Positions 1 through 6,075 are shown, counted from the stretch's first letter. The stretch is DNA of 6,542 bases from Thioalkalivibrio sp. (GCA_003550945.1 PULL01000277.1:1-6542), one strand, 5' to 3'. A program made the numbers and translations. Notes: generated by a model from the sequence alone, not told the origin.

Positions 1-1581
1 CACGCTGACCTCGCTGTCGACGTGTATCAGCGCCTCGACCAGCTCCACGAACGCGTCGAGATCCGAACGCGGGCGGCGCTTCAGCGCCGGAAAGGCGATC
101 GCAAGCAGCGGGCCGCGCTGAACGGGATGCAGTGCCGCGAAATGCGGCAGCAAGGATTCCACCGCAGCGCGTGAGTCGGGCCCTCGATGGTCTTCGATCA
201 ACGCGAGGTGCCGGGTGTTTTCAGGCCCGGCCGCATCCACCAGAACCGCCAGCACCAGTTCCACCGCGTGATCCTGCATATGCGCGGCCTCAGCCAGCGC
301 GTCGGGCAACTCGGATCGCAGCAGCTCCGCGTAACGCACGTGATCGAGGCTCGGATTTCCCACCCGCCGGGCCGCCGCTGCCGCGGCACCACTCTCCCCC
401 GCCGCCGCGCCACCCGCCAGGATCGCCCCGGTCAGCACGCCTCCGACGACGCCTCCGGGCAATGCGTCGCTGCCCGGAAACGACCCGAGACCACCCGGGA
501 AGCGATCACGTACCTCCTGGCGTTCTGCGGCCTCGGCGGCTTCCTGCTCGGCCCGTCGGCGCTGCTGCCACTGCGCGGCCAGTCGCGGAAGTGCCGACGC
601 GTCGAAGGCCGGATCCAGCCGCTGTATCCGTTCCACCAGCGGCGGATGCGTCGCGAACAGCCGCGAGTAGCCGATGCCGTCGCCGAACAACATGTGGCTG
701 ATTTCCTCGCCGTCCGCCGCCACCAGATGCGATCCCTCGGCCACGATCGCGACCTTCTTCAGCGCACCGGCGACCGCGGTGTTGTCCCGGGTGAACTGCA
801 CCGCCGACGCATCCGCGAGATATTCGCGCTGGCGGGACACGCCAGCCTTGATCAATCGGCCGAACAGCACGCCGATCGAGCCGACGATCATTACCACCAT
901 CGCGACCAGCAGTACCGGCGCGGCGCCGCGGCTGTTCTGCCCTCCGCGGCTCAGGCGCATCGCGTGGCGCGCCAGTATCGACAGCACCAGGATCCCGAAC
1001 AGCAGTCCGACCAACCGGATGTTCAGGCGCATGTCCCCGTTCAGAACGTGCGAGAACTCGTGGGCGATGACCCCCTGCAGCTCGGCGCGTGTCAGGTGTT
1101 CCACCGCGCCACGCGTGACGCCGATCGCGGCATCCGAGGGCGTGTAACCCGCGGCGAAAGCGTTGATCCCCGGTTCCTGCTCGAGCACGTAGATTTCCGG
1201 CACCGGCACCCCCGACGCGATCGCCATCTCCTCGACCACGTTGCGTAGCCGCCGGTAGCTCGGATTCGTCGTGTCGGGCGATATCAGCGTACCGCCCAGT
1301 TCGCGCGCGACCGCCCCGCCCCCGGAACGCAGCCCACTGGTTCGGGTCCAGCTGGCCAGCGCGATCAGCGCGAGTGTCGCCAGTCCCGCGATGAACGCAA
1401 CGGGCACGATTTCCCTGATGCGCACGCCGCGTTCCAGTGCCTGCTCGTCGGAAAACGCGGCCCAGCCGATCGAAACCACCGTGGCCACCACGACCACGAT
1501 CAGCGCGACCGCGAGCAGAAAGAGGAACAGCAGACGCTTCGACTGCGCCTGTGCGCGGCGCTGTTCTGCGAAGAAGTCCAT
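1..1581 (-). CDS. M48 family membrane zinc metallopeptidase (HtpX-like core), 3' end cut off by window
   Basis: This is a membrane-bound zinc endopeptidase related to HtpX, and it probably degrades or processes envelope proteins. The frame is open for 527 codons from ATG 1581 to the window edge, so the C-terminus is missing. An in-frame TGA at 1602-1600 rules out a longer start, and no clear Shine-Dalgarno precedes the ATG. Hydrophobic segments lie at about residues 16-37, 59-77, 188-206 and 222-243. The zinc motif HEFSH is at 174-178 (E175 catalytic), and the third ligand is E253 in REYLAD. THPP at 311-314 is a typical M48 landmark. After the peptidase core come an Arg/Glu/Ala-rich stretch (about 339-357), a Gly/Ala-rich linker (about 363-405) and an alpha-helical domain that continues past the window. 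HtpX proper is about 290 residues, so this is the long subclass. It lies 29 nt downstream of lemA, a common partnership. The family is certain; the substrate is unknown. Confidence 0.95.
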   Translation of the reverse strand, partial: MDFFAEQRRAQAQSKRLLFLFLLAVALIVVVVATVVSIGWAAFSDEQALERGVRIREIVPVAFIAGLATLALIALASWTRTSGLRSGGGAVARELGGTLISPDTTNPSYRRLRNVVEEMAIASGVPVPEIYVLEQEPGINAFAAGYTPSDAAIGVTRGAVEHLTRAELQGVIAHEFSHVLNGDMRLNIRLVGLLFGILVLSILARHAMRLSRGGQNSRGAAPVLLVAMVVMIVGSIGVLFGRLIKAGVSRQREYLADASAVQFTRDNTAVAGALKKVAIVAEGSHLVAADGEEISHMLFGDGIGYSRLFATHPPLVERIQRLDPAFDASALPRLAAQWQQRRRAEQEAAEAAERQEVRDRFPGGLGSFPGSDALPGGVVGGVLTGAILAGGAAAGESGAAAAAARRVGNPSLDHVRYAELLRSELPDALAEAAHMQDHAVELVLAVLVDAAGPENTRHLALIEDHRGPDSRAAVESLLPHFAALHPVQRGPLLAIAFPALKRRPRSDLDAFVELVEALIHVDSEVSV

Positions 1582-1590
1582 GGCCGAGAA

Positions 1591-1610
1591 AACCCGGGCT
1601 CAGGCCCGGC
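1591..1610 (-). terminator. Short GC hairpin followed by four U, between lemA and the M48 gene (possible attenuator)
   Basis: Read on the minus strand, a 6-bp stem CCGGGC/GCCCGG with a CTGA loop (1609-1594) is followed by G and four U (1593-1589). It starts just after the lemA stop codon and lies only 12 nt before the M48 start. The U tract is too short for a convincing full terminator. It could partly reduce read-through into the peptidase gene or hinder ribosome access there. This is inferred from the sequence only. Confidence 0.35.
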
Positions 1611-2198
1611 TCAGGTGAACGACACCTTCGGCGCCTCGCGCATCGACTTGTCCTCGATCTCCAGCAGCTGTGCCGGCTGGAAGCTGAACATGCCCGCGAT
1701 GATGTTGTTTGGCACCACCTCGCGCAGATTGTTGTAGGCCATCACCGAGTCGTTGTAGGCCTGGCGCGCGAACGCGACCCGGTTCTCGGTGCTCGCGAGT
1801 TCCTCGGAGAGCTGCATCATGTTCTGGTTGGCTTTCAGGTCCGGATAGGCCTCGGACAGCGCGAACAGTCGGCCTAGCGCCTGGGTCAGCTGATTCTCGG
1901 CTCCGGCAAGCTGCTGCATCGCGTTGGGGTCGCCGGGATCCGCCGCGGCCGCCTTCAGGCCGGTGACAGCCGAGTTTCGAGCCTGAATCACCGATTCCAG
2001 CGTCTCCCGCTCGTGTTTCATGTACCCCCGCGCGGTCTCGACCAGGTTCGGGATCAGGTCGTGACGCCGGGTCAGCTGAACGTCGATCTGCGCGAACGCA
2101 TTCTTGTACTGGTTCCGCCCCACAATCAGGCGGTTGTAGATCGTGAACACGAACACGGCCAGGACCGCGATCACACCCAGAAAGATCAGCCATTCCAT
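1611..2198 (-). CDS. lemA: LemA family membrane-anchored protein
   Basis: The product is 195 residues, the usual length for the family. A single N-terminal hydrophobic segment (about residues 3-20) anchors a largely alpha-helical domain that probably faces the periplasm. Family landmarks are clear: an N-terminal block with YNRL, RNQY, AFAQIDVQL and RRHDLIPNLV (21-53), a central block AYPDLKAN and TENRVAFARQAYND (117-150), and a C-terminal block with VVPNNIIAGMFSF (161-173). The start at 2198 is supported by a strong Shine-Dalgarno (GGGGGAG, 2211-2205) 6 nt upstream. The gene precedes the M48 peptidase by 29 nt in the same direction, which fits an operon. LemA proteins are often found beside M48/HtpX-type peptidases, and this one may assist or scaffold the protease. 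The biochemical function of LemA is not established. Family assignment is near certain. Confidence 0.96.
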   Translation of the reverse strand: MEWLIFLGVIAVLAVFVFTIYNRLIVGRNQYKNAFAQIDVQLTRRHDLIPNLVETARGYMKHERETLESVIQARNSAVTGLKAAAADPGDPNAMQQLAGAENQLTQALGRLFALSEAYPDLKANQNMMQLSEELASTENRVAFARQAYNDSVMAYNNLREVVPNNIIAGMFSFQPAQLLEIEDKSMREAPKVSFT

Positions 2199-2204
2199 CG
2201 TCCA

Positions 2205-2211
2205 CTCCCCC
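2205..2211 (-). promoter_or_regulatory. Ribosome binding site of lemA
   Basis: GGGGGAG on the minus strand lies 6 nt before the ATG at 2198. It is the strongest Shine-Dalgarno on the minus strand here and fixes the lemA start. Confidence 0.75.
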
Positions 2212-2235
2212 TGCGCCGCCCATGCGGATAGCGCG

Positions 2236-2244
2236 AGAGTACCA
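2236..2244 (-). promoter_or_regulatory. Possible extended -10 promoter for lemA-M48
   Basis: On the minus strand, TGG followed by TACTCT (four of six matches to TATAAT, with the TG of an extended -10) lies about 38 nt before the lemA start. No recognisable -35 is seen 16-18 nt upstream. If real, it gives lemA and the peptidase a transcript separate from the rtcA pair. This is a weak prediction. Confidence 0.25.
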
Positions 2245-2279
2245 CGGCGGACCGGGGCGCGGTGCCTTCCACCCGCGGC

Positions 2280-2302
2280 GCTCTGCTGCCGATGCGCAGA
2301 GC
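2280..2302 (-). terminator. Inverted repeat in the hydrolase-lemA gap (possible transcript end)
   Basis: A perfect 7-bp inverted repeat GCTCTGC/GCAGAGC with a 9-nt loop lies 65-87 nt past the end of the RNase Z-like gene. No T tract follows on the minus strand, so it is not a classical intrinsic terminator. It could stabilise the 3' end of the rtcA-hydrolase mRNA. The rest of the 2199-2366 gap shows no small gene. Confidence 0.3.
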
Positions 2303-2366
2303 CGTTGCGCTGCGCAGGCCGCGACAGGCGCCGCCCGGTCGAGATCTACCTGCCCGGTCCATCGAC

Positions 2367-3386
2367 TCAGCTGTCCGTGCCCGCGAAGGCGGCCCGAACC
2401 TGCTCCTCGATCAGCGCCTCCTGCCCTGCGTGCCGCGAGGAGAAGTGGAACGGGATCACGCGCTTCACGCCGGCTTCCCTGGCGAGGCGGCCGGCCTGGC
2501 CCGCGGTCAAATGACCGGTCGCCGCGGCCCTTGTCACGGCTTCGTTCAGAAACGGTGCCTCGACGTAGAACTGATCCGCGTACCGCACCAGTTCGGTGAC
2601 CGCCAGTCGATTGGCCTCGTGGAAGGCCGCATCGACCACGAACGCGATGGTCTGACCCGGCACCTCGCACAACACTTCCCTGCGCAGCATGCCGAGCGTT
2701 TCCACCCGTTCGTGCTCACCGTCTCGGTCCCGCCATCGGATCGTGAACGCGGTGTCGTCCGGATCGCCCCGGCGCACCCGCCGCTTCAGTTCGCTGAGCC
2801 ACGGCCCCGTCGGCAGGCCCAGCGCATCCAGCCGGTTCTTCCAGACGTTCAGATGCGCCTTTTCCTCCAGCGCGAAACCCAGGGAGACGATGCCGTTATG
2901 GTCGAGCGGCACCGCCCGCACGCGGAACTCGTCCTCGTCCCGCAATACCCCGCCCGGCGCCACAACCGGATCCTGGTCTTCGCGCTGGAAATGCCGGGCG
3001 GAACGAAACTGCGCACGGTACAGAAGACCATCCGCACGGAGTTCCGCGGCATCGATCACCAGCTCGACCGGGAAGTTCTGGACCAGGTTCCAGGTGTACC
3101 CGAGCACCCGGTGCGCCACCCGGTCGAGGAAACCGGCCGGCCCGTAGAGCCGCAGATGTTTCGCCCGTCCCACCATCAGTCGCAGCAGGGTATCGAACCC
3201 GATGAAGTGGTCCATGTGCGTGTGCGACACGAACACGTCGGTGACCCGGAGCACCTGGCGCGCCGGCAGCGCACCGATCTCGCCGAGATCGAACAGCAGC
3301 GCGCGGCGCCGGAACTGGAAGTCGACGTACAGCACCGGATCACCCGTGGTGCCGTTGACCAGATGCGTCTGGAACTGCGGGCGCAT
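2367..3386 (-). CDS. RNase Z-like metallo-beta-lactamase-fold hydrolase, divergent motifs
   Basis: This 339-residue protein belongs to the RNase Z/ELAC branch of the metallo-beta-lactamase fold, whose classical members cut tRNA precursors after the discriminator base. Motif II HTHMDH is at 55-60 (D59 the expected catalytic aspartate), with LDH (H163), VVD (D252) and PFHFSSRH (H314) as probable remaining metal ligands. The segment 184-204, LDALGLPTGP then LSELK, resembles the GP-motif region of the tRNA-binding exosite arm. Two family signatures differ: the HEAT loop reads VEAP (275-278), and the HST motif reads HLT (292-294). It is slightly longer than the E. coli and B. subtilis enzymes (about 305 residues). 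The start lies 8 nt after the rtcA stop, with AGGGGG (3404-3399) rather far upstream at 12 nt, so translational coupling is likely. The hydrolase fold is certain; tRNA 3' processing is not, and another phosphodiester substrate tied to RtcA is plausible. Confidence 0.9.
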   Translation of the reverse strand: MRPQFQTHLVNGTTGDPVLYVDFQFRRRALLFDLGEIGALPARQVLRVTDVFVSHTHMDHFIGFDTLLRLMVGRAKHLRLYGPAGFLDRVAHRVLGYTWNLVQNFPVELVIDAAELRADGLLYRAQFRSARHFQREDQDPVVAPGGVLRDEDEFRVRAVPLDHNGIVSLGFALEEKAHLNVWKNRLDALGLPTGPWLSELKRRVRRGDPDDTAFTIRWRDRDGEHERVETLGMLRREVLCEVPGQTIAFVVDAAFHEANRLAVTELVRYADQFYVEAPFLNEAVTRAAATGHLTAGQAGRLAREAGVKRVIPFHFSSRHAGQEALIEEQVRAAFAGTDS

Positions 3387-3394
3387 CGCTTGTG

Positions 3395-4441
3395 TCAGCC
3401 CCCTTTTGCCGTTGCGCCCGGAACCACCCGAACGGTCCCCGGCTCGCCCAGAGCCCCGTCCACCGTGATACGGACTGGAACGAACATCGGGATCAGCTGC
3501 GCCTGTGTCAGCAGGTGCCGCGTGACCTCGGCGGTGCGCAATACCGAGGCGCCGCTGGCGAATGCCAGCGGCAGCAGCAACTGGTCGGCAGCCCAGCGGT
3601 CGACCGCGGCACCGGTGGCGAGAAACGCGACCAGGTCCTGCACCGCCTCATCGGCCACGCGCTCGGCGCGCTTACCGCGGGCCCCCAGCGCAAAGAAGCA
3701 CGCCTGGGTGTGTTCGAACTCGGCCAGCAGCGCCAATACCGTTCCCGGCGAACGGGCCGGCATCGACTCCACCGTGATCTCCACCGGACAGTCTAGATGC
3801 CGCAGACCCTTGAGTGCCCGATTGCATTGCCGCTCGGCGATCCCTTCCGGCAGCAGGGCCACCGCGGAAAGCCCCCGAACGCGCAGCAGATGCCCACGGT
3901 CCACCCACGCTGCTGGAACGACGTTGCACGCCCCCGGAATCCGTGCCCGCAGCTCGCCACCACCCGGGGGGTAAAAGCCCGCGAAGGGCATTTCTAGCTG
4001 GAAATCCACCCCCAGGCGCGCCATCAGTATCCGCCAGTGCCAGTCAAGATAATGAAAACAGGGACTGGACGGCACATGGGTTCCGCCGGTTACCGTCACC
4101 GTCGATGCGCGCTGGGCCAGCGCCAGCGGCAAGAGCACGGTCTGCAGTACCAGGCCGACCGAGCCCGCGGTGCCGATATCGAAGTGGTATTCCCCCGGGA
4201 CCACCGGTCCGGGCTCGAAGCCGAGCTCCTGCGATCCAACGCGCACGCCCTCAACGCGCGCCCCGCCGATCCGCGCCGCCGCCTCCACCGCCATCCGATG
4301 CTGAAAGCCGAGTCCCGGGCGTTCGCGGCCCGCCCGTATTCGCGTCAGCCGCACCGCCTTGCCGGTCAGCAGCGACAGCGACAACGTGCTGCGAAGCACC
4401 TGCCCGCCGCCCTCGCCCATGGTCCCGTCGACGCGGATCAT
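3395..4441 (-). CDS. rtcA: RNA 3'-terminal phosphate cyclase RtcA
   Basis: RtcA uses ATP to convert an RNA 3'-phosphate to a 2',3'-cyclic phosphate through an adenylated-histidine intermediate. Family members can also adenylate 5'-phosphate ends. From ATG 4441 the product is 348 residues, starting MIRVDGTMGEGGGQVLRS, the typical N-terminus. Other landmarks (same numbering) are RPGLGFQH at 41-48, a GSVGLVLQ helix at 93-100, GGTH at 119-122, YPPGGGE at 157-163, ADQLLLPLA at 285-293 and RHLLT at 308-312. The histidine is residue 309, matching the catalytic His309 of E. coli RtcA, which argues for this start. A longer ATG at 4495 would add 18 residues unlike the family. Neither start has a good Shine-Dalgarno. 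It overlaps no gene and precedes the RNase Z-like hydrolase by 8 nt. No rtcB ligase or rtcR activator is seen here, unlike the E. coli operon. Confidence 0.96.
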   Translation of the reverse strand: MIRVDGTMGEGGGQVLRSTLSLSLLTGKAVRLTRIRAGRERPGLGFQHRMAVEAAARIGGARVEGVRVGSQELGFEPGPVVPGEYHFDIGTAGSVGLVLQTVLLPLALAQRASTVTVTGGTHVPSSPCFHYLDWHWRILMARLGVDFQLEMPFAGFYPPGGGELRARIPGACNVVPAAWVDRGHLLRVRGLSAVALLPEGIAERQCNRALKGLRHLDCPVEITVESMPARSPGTVLALLAEFEHTQACFFALGARGKRAERVADEAVQDLVAFLATGAAVDRWAADQLLLPLAFASGASVLRTAEVTRHLLTQAQLIPMFVPVRITVDGALGEPGTVRVVPGATAKGG

Positions 4442-4470
4442 GCCATTACGATGCGCCGGACTGGCGCCCC

Positions 4471-4499
4471 TTGCAACGCACAGACACGGTCGCATTTAT
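4471..4499 (+). promoter_or_regulatory. Weak sigma-70-type promoter candidate for the helicase gene
   Basis: TTGCAA (4471-4476) and ATTTAT (4494-4499) are separated by 17 nt. The -35 is good, but the -10 matches only three of six bases. If used, the helicase mRNA would carry a leader of about 200 nt, as many RNA-helicase mRNAs do. The -10 falls inside direct repeat copy 1, so a protein binding there could block it. Confidence 0.2.
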
Positions 4500-4504
4500 C
4501 CGCC
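4489..4504. repeat. Direct repeat copy 1 in the rtcA/rhlE divergent spacer
   Basis: GTCGCATTTATCCGCC recurs 40 bp to the right as GTCGCATTTTCCGCC, differing by loss of a single A. It overlaps the upstream alternative rtcA start at 4495. The repetition and the spacing of about four helical turns suggest paired protein-binding sites. This is seen in sequence; the binding role is inferred. Confidence 0.5.
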
Positions 4505-4528
4505 ACATCACATACACTGCGCGCCGCT

Positions 4529-4543
4529 GTCGCATTTTCCGCC
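4529..4543. repeat. Direct repeat copy 2 in the rtcA/rhlE divergent spacer
   Basis: GTCGCATTTTCCGCC matches copy 1 (4489-4504) at all 15 bases once a one-base gap is allowed. It is about 90 bp upstream of the preferred rtcA start and about 165 bp upstream of the helicase start, a reasonable place for an operator acting on either gene. Confidence 0.5.
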
Positions 4544-4567
4544 GGTTTCCCCTAACGGATGCAACCT

Positions 4568-4582
4568 CCCGCCCTATGCGGG
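4568..4582 (+). other. Small hairpin in the helicase leader
   Basis: CCCGC (4568-4572) and GCGGG (4578-4582) form a 5-bp GC stem around a CCTAT loop. It has no following T tract, so it is not a terminator. Together with the hairpin at 4626-4640 it suggests a structured leader. Confidence 0.3.
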
Positions 4583-4625
4583 CACCCTTCTGCACCGCCC
4601 GGTGTCGAGGCGACGGCACGGACCA

Positions 4626-4640
4626 GCCACCTGATGTGGC
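4626..4640 (+). other. Second small hairpin in the helicase leader
   Basis: GCCAC (4626-4630) and GTGGC (4636-4640) pair around a CTGAT loop. Bases 4632-4641 are also the exact reverse complement of 4501-4510, so this arm could alternatively pair over a long distance within a rightward leader transcript. Confidence 0.3.
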
Positions 4641-4696
4641 GTCCGCTTACATCATGATCCACGGCGCGGTTCTCAGGGAACGCCGGGGTCGGACTC

Positions 4697-4701
4697 AAGG
4701 A
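4697..4701 (+). promoter_or_regulatory. Ribosome binding site of the DEAD-box helicase
   Basis: AAGGA lies 5 nt before the ATG at 4707 and supports that start, which also gives the usual family N-terminus (SFDTLGLSP). Confidence 0.75.
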
Positions 4702-4706
4702 TCCCC

Positions 4707-6047
4707 ATGTCTTTCGATACCCTCGGGCTATCGCCCACGCTTCTGCGCGCGATTGCCGACCAGAACTACACCACCCCCACTCCGATCCAGTCTCAGGCAA
4801 TTCCGCTGGTACTGGCCGGGCGCGACCTGCTGGCCTGCGCGCAGACCGGAACCGGCAAGACCGCCGGCTTTGCGCTGCCCCTGCTGGAAAGCCTGTTCCC
4901 GAACGGGCGGCGCCCCACGAACGGGTCGCGCCAGGTTCGCGTCCTCGTGCTGACACCCACCCGCGAGCTTGCCGCACAGGTGCACGAAAGCTTCCGTACC
5001 TACGGGCGCCACCTCGGCGTGACCAGCACCACTGTGTTCGGTGGCGTAGGAATGCAGCCCCAGGTCGATGCGCTGCGGCGTGGCGTCGAGGTGGTAGTCG
5101 CCACCCCCGGCCGCCTGATCGACCACATGCAACAGCGCACCGTGGATCTCTCCGGAGTTCGGCACCTCGTGCTCGACGAGGCCGACCGCATGCTGGACAT
5201 GGGCTTCCTCCCGGCCATCAAGCGGATTCTTCAGGCGCTTCCGGAAAAGCGCCAGACCCTGCTGTTCTCGGCCACCTTCGCCGACGAGATCCGCACGCTG
5301 GCGGCCCGGTTCATGCGCGATCCCGCCGAGGTGTCGGTGGCGCGCCGCAACAGTGCCGCCGAAACCGTGGAACACGTGGTGCACCCGGTCGATGCCGAGC
5401 GCAAGCGGGACTTGTTGCTGCACCTGTTCAGCCTCGACAGCGATCAGCAGACCCTGGTCTTCAGCCGAACCAAGCACGGCGCCGACCGCCTGGCAAAACA
5501 GCTCGGCGCGGCCGGACTGAAGGCCGCCGCGATCCACGGCAACAAGAGTCAGGGCGCGCGCACCCGTGCCCTGGGCGACTTCAAGGCCGGCCGCGTTACC
5601 GTGCTGGTCGCCACCGACATCGCTGCACGGGGCCTGGACATCGACCAGCTGCCAGCGGTGATCAACTTCGACCTGCCGACGGTGGCCGAGGACTACGTGC
5701 ACCGCATCGGCCGCACCGGGCGCGCGGGCTGTGCGGGCCGTGCCATCTCGCTGGTCAGCCACGAGGAAGGCGGGCTTCTGGCCGATATCCACAAGGTGTT
5801 GAAGCGCGACATCGAAATGACTGAGATCGAGGGATTTACGCCGTCTCGCCCGCTGCGACTCGACCCGCGAATGCCAAAGCCGGGACAACGCAACCAGAGC
5901 GCTCCGCGGCCGGCGCGTCCGCACGCCGACCGCTCCGGTCAGCAGCGTGCCAAGGGCCACGCTGCCAGCGGTCGAAAGGCGTCCCCGCGTCACGGCGGAC
6001 AGGCGCACCGCCAGGGATCGGGAGCCCCGTCCAGACGTCCGCGCTAG
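4707..6047 (+). CDS. rhlE: DEAD-box ATP-dependent RNA helicase, RhlE type
   Basis: This 446-residue RNA helicase probably unwinds or remodels short RNA duplexes in ribosome assembly, RNA decay or cold adaptation. All core motifs are intact. In the first RecA-like domain: Q motif (F3 and PTPIQ 24-28), motif I AQTGTGKT 45-52, Ia PTRELA 84-89, GG 112-113, Ib TPGR 133-136, DEAD 157-160 and SAT 188-190. In the second: FSRTK around 252-256, ATDIAARGLDI 302-312 and HRIGRTGR 332-339. From about 380 the protein becomes a low-complexity tail rich in Arg, Pro, Gly, Ser and His, probably a disordered RNA-binding extension. The order, size and tail fit RhlE better than DbpA or CsdA, which carry folded C-terminal domains. 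A good Shine-Dalgarno lies 5 nt upstream. It is transcribed divergently from rtcA. The helicase assignment is certain; the RhlE subtype is likely. Confidence 0.95.
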   Translation: MSFDTLGLSPTLLRAIADQNYTTPTPIQSQAIPLVLAGRDLLACAQTGTGKTAGFALPLLESLFPNGRRPTNGSRQVRVLVLTPTRELAAQVHESFRTYGRHLGVTSTTVFGGVGMQPQVDALRRGVEVVVATPGRLIDHMQQRTVDLSGVRHLVLDEADRMLDMGFLPAIKRILQALPEKRQTLLFSATFADEIRTLAARFMRDPAEVSVARRNSAAETVEHVVHPVDAERKRDLLLHLFSLDSDQQTLVFSRTKHGADRLAKQLGAAGLKAAAIHGNKSQGARTRALGDFKAGRVTVLVATDIAARGLDIDQLPAVINFDLPTVAEDYVHRIGRTGRAGCAGRAISLVSHEEGGLLADIHKVLKRDIEMTEIEGFTPSRPLRLDPRMPKPGQRNQSAPRPARPHADRSGQQRAKGHAASGRKASPRHGGQAHRQGSGAPSRRPR

Positions 6048-6075
6048 CCGCGAACACCCCTCGCCATCATTCACC

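Noticed and set aside
187..1248. 353-codon plus-strand frame antisense to the M48 gene
   Set aside because: The minus-strand frame carries the full zinc-peptidase motif set and membrane segments; the antisense product is Arg/Gln/His-rich and motif-free.
1600..2670. 356-codon minus-strand frame overlapping lemA and the hydrolase end
   Set aside because: It is out of frame with the LemA family blocks and ends in low-complexity Gly/Arg-rich sequence; a shadow of two real genes.
2262..3974. 570-codon open frame on the plus strand, antisense to the hydrolase and rtcA genes
   Set aside because: Its product is Arg/Pro/Ala/Ser-rich, shows no family motif, and spans two unrelated genes whose conserved motifs lie on the opposite strand. 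High GC makes such antisense frames common.
4461..4475. TGGCGC and TTGCA on the plus strand, sigma-54-like
   Set aside because: The GG to GC distance is two bases too short for a sigma-54 promoter, and it lies on the strand facing the helicase.
4728..6074. 448-codon open frame on the minus strand, antisense to the whole helicase gene
   Set aside because: It mirrors the GC-rich codon pattern of the helicase, has no start signal or recognisable domain, and the helicase motifs on the plus strand are intact from end to end.
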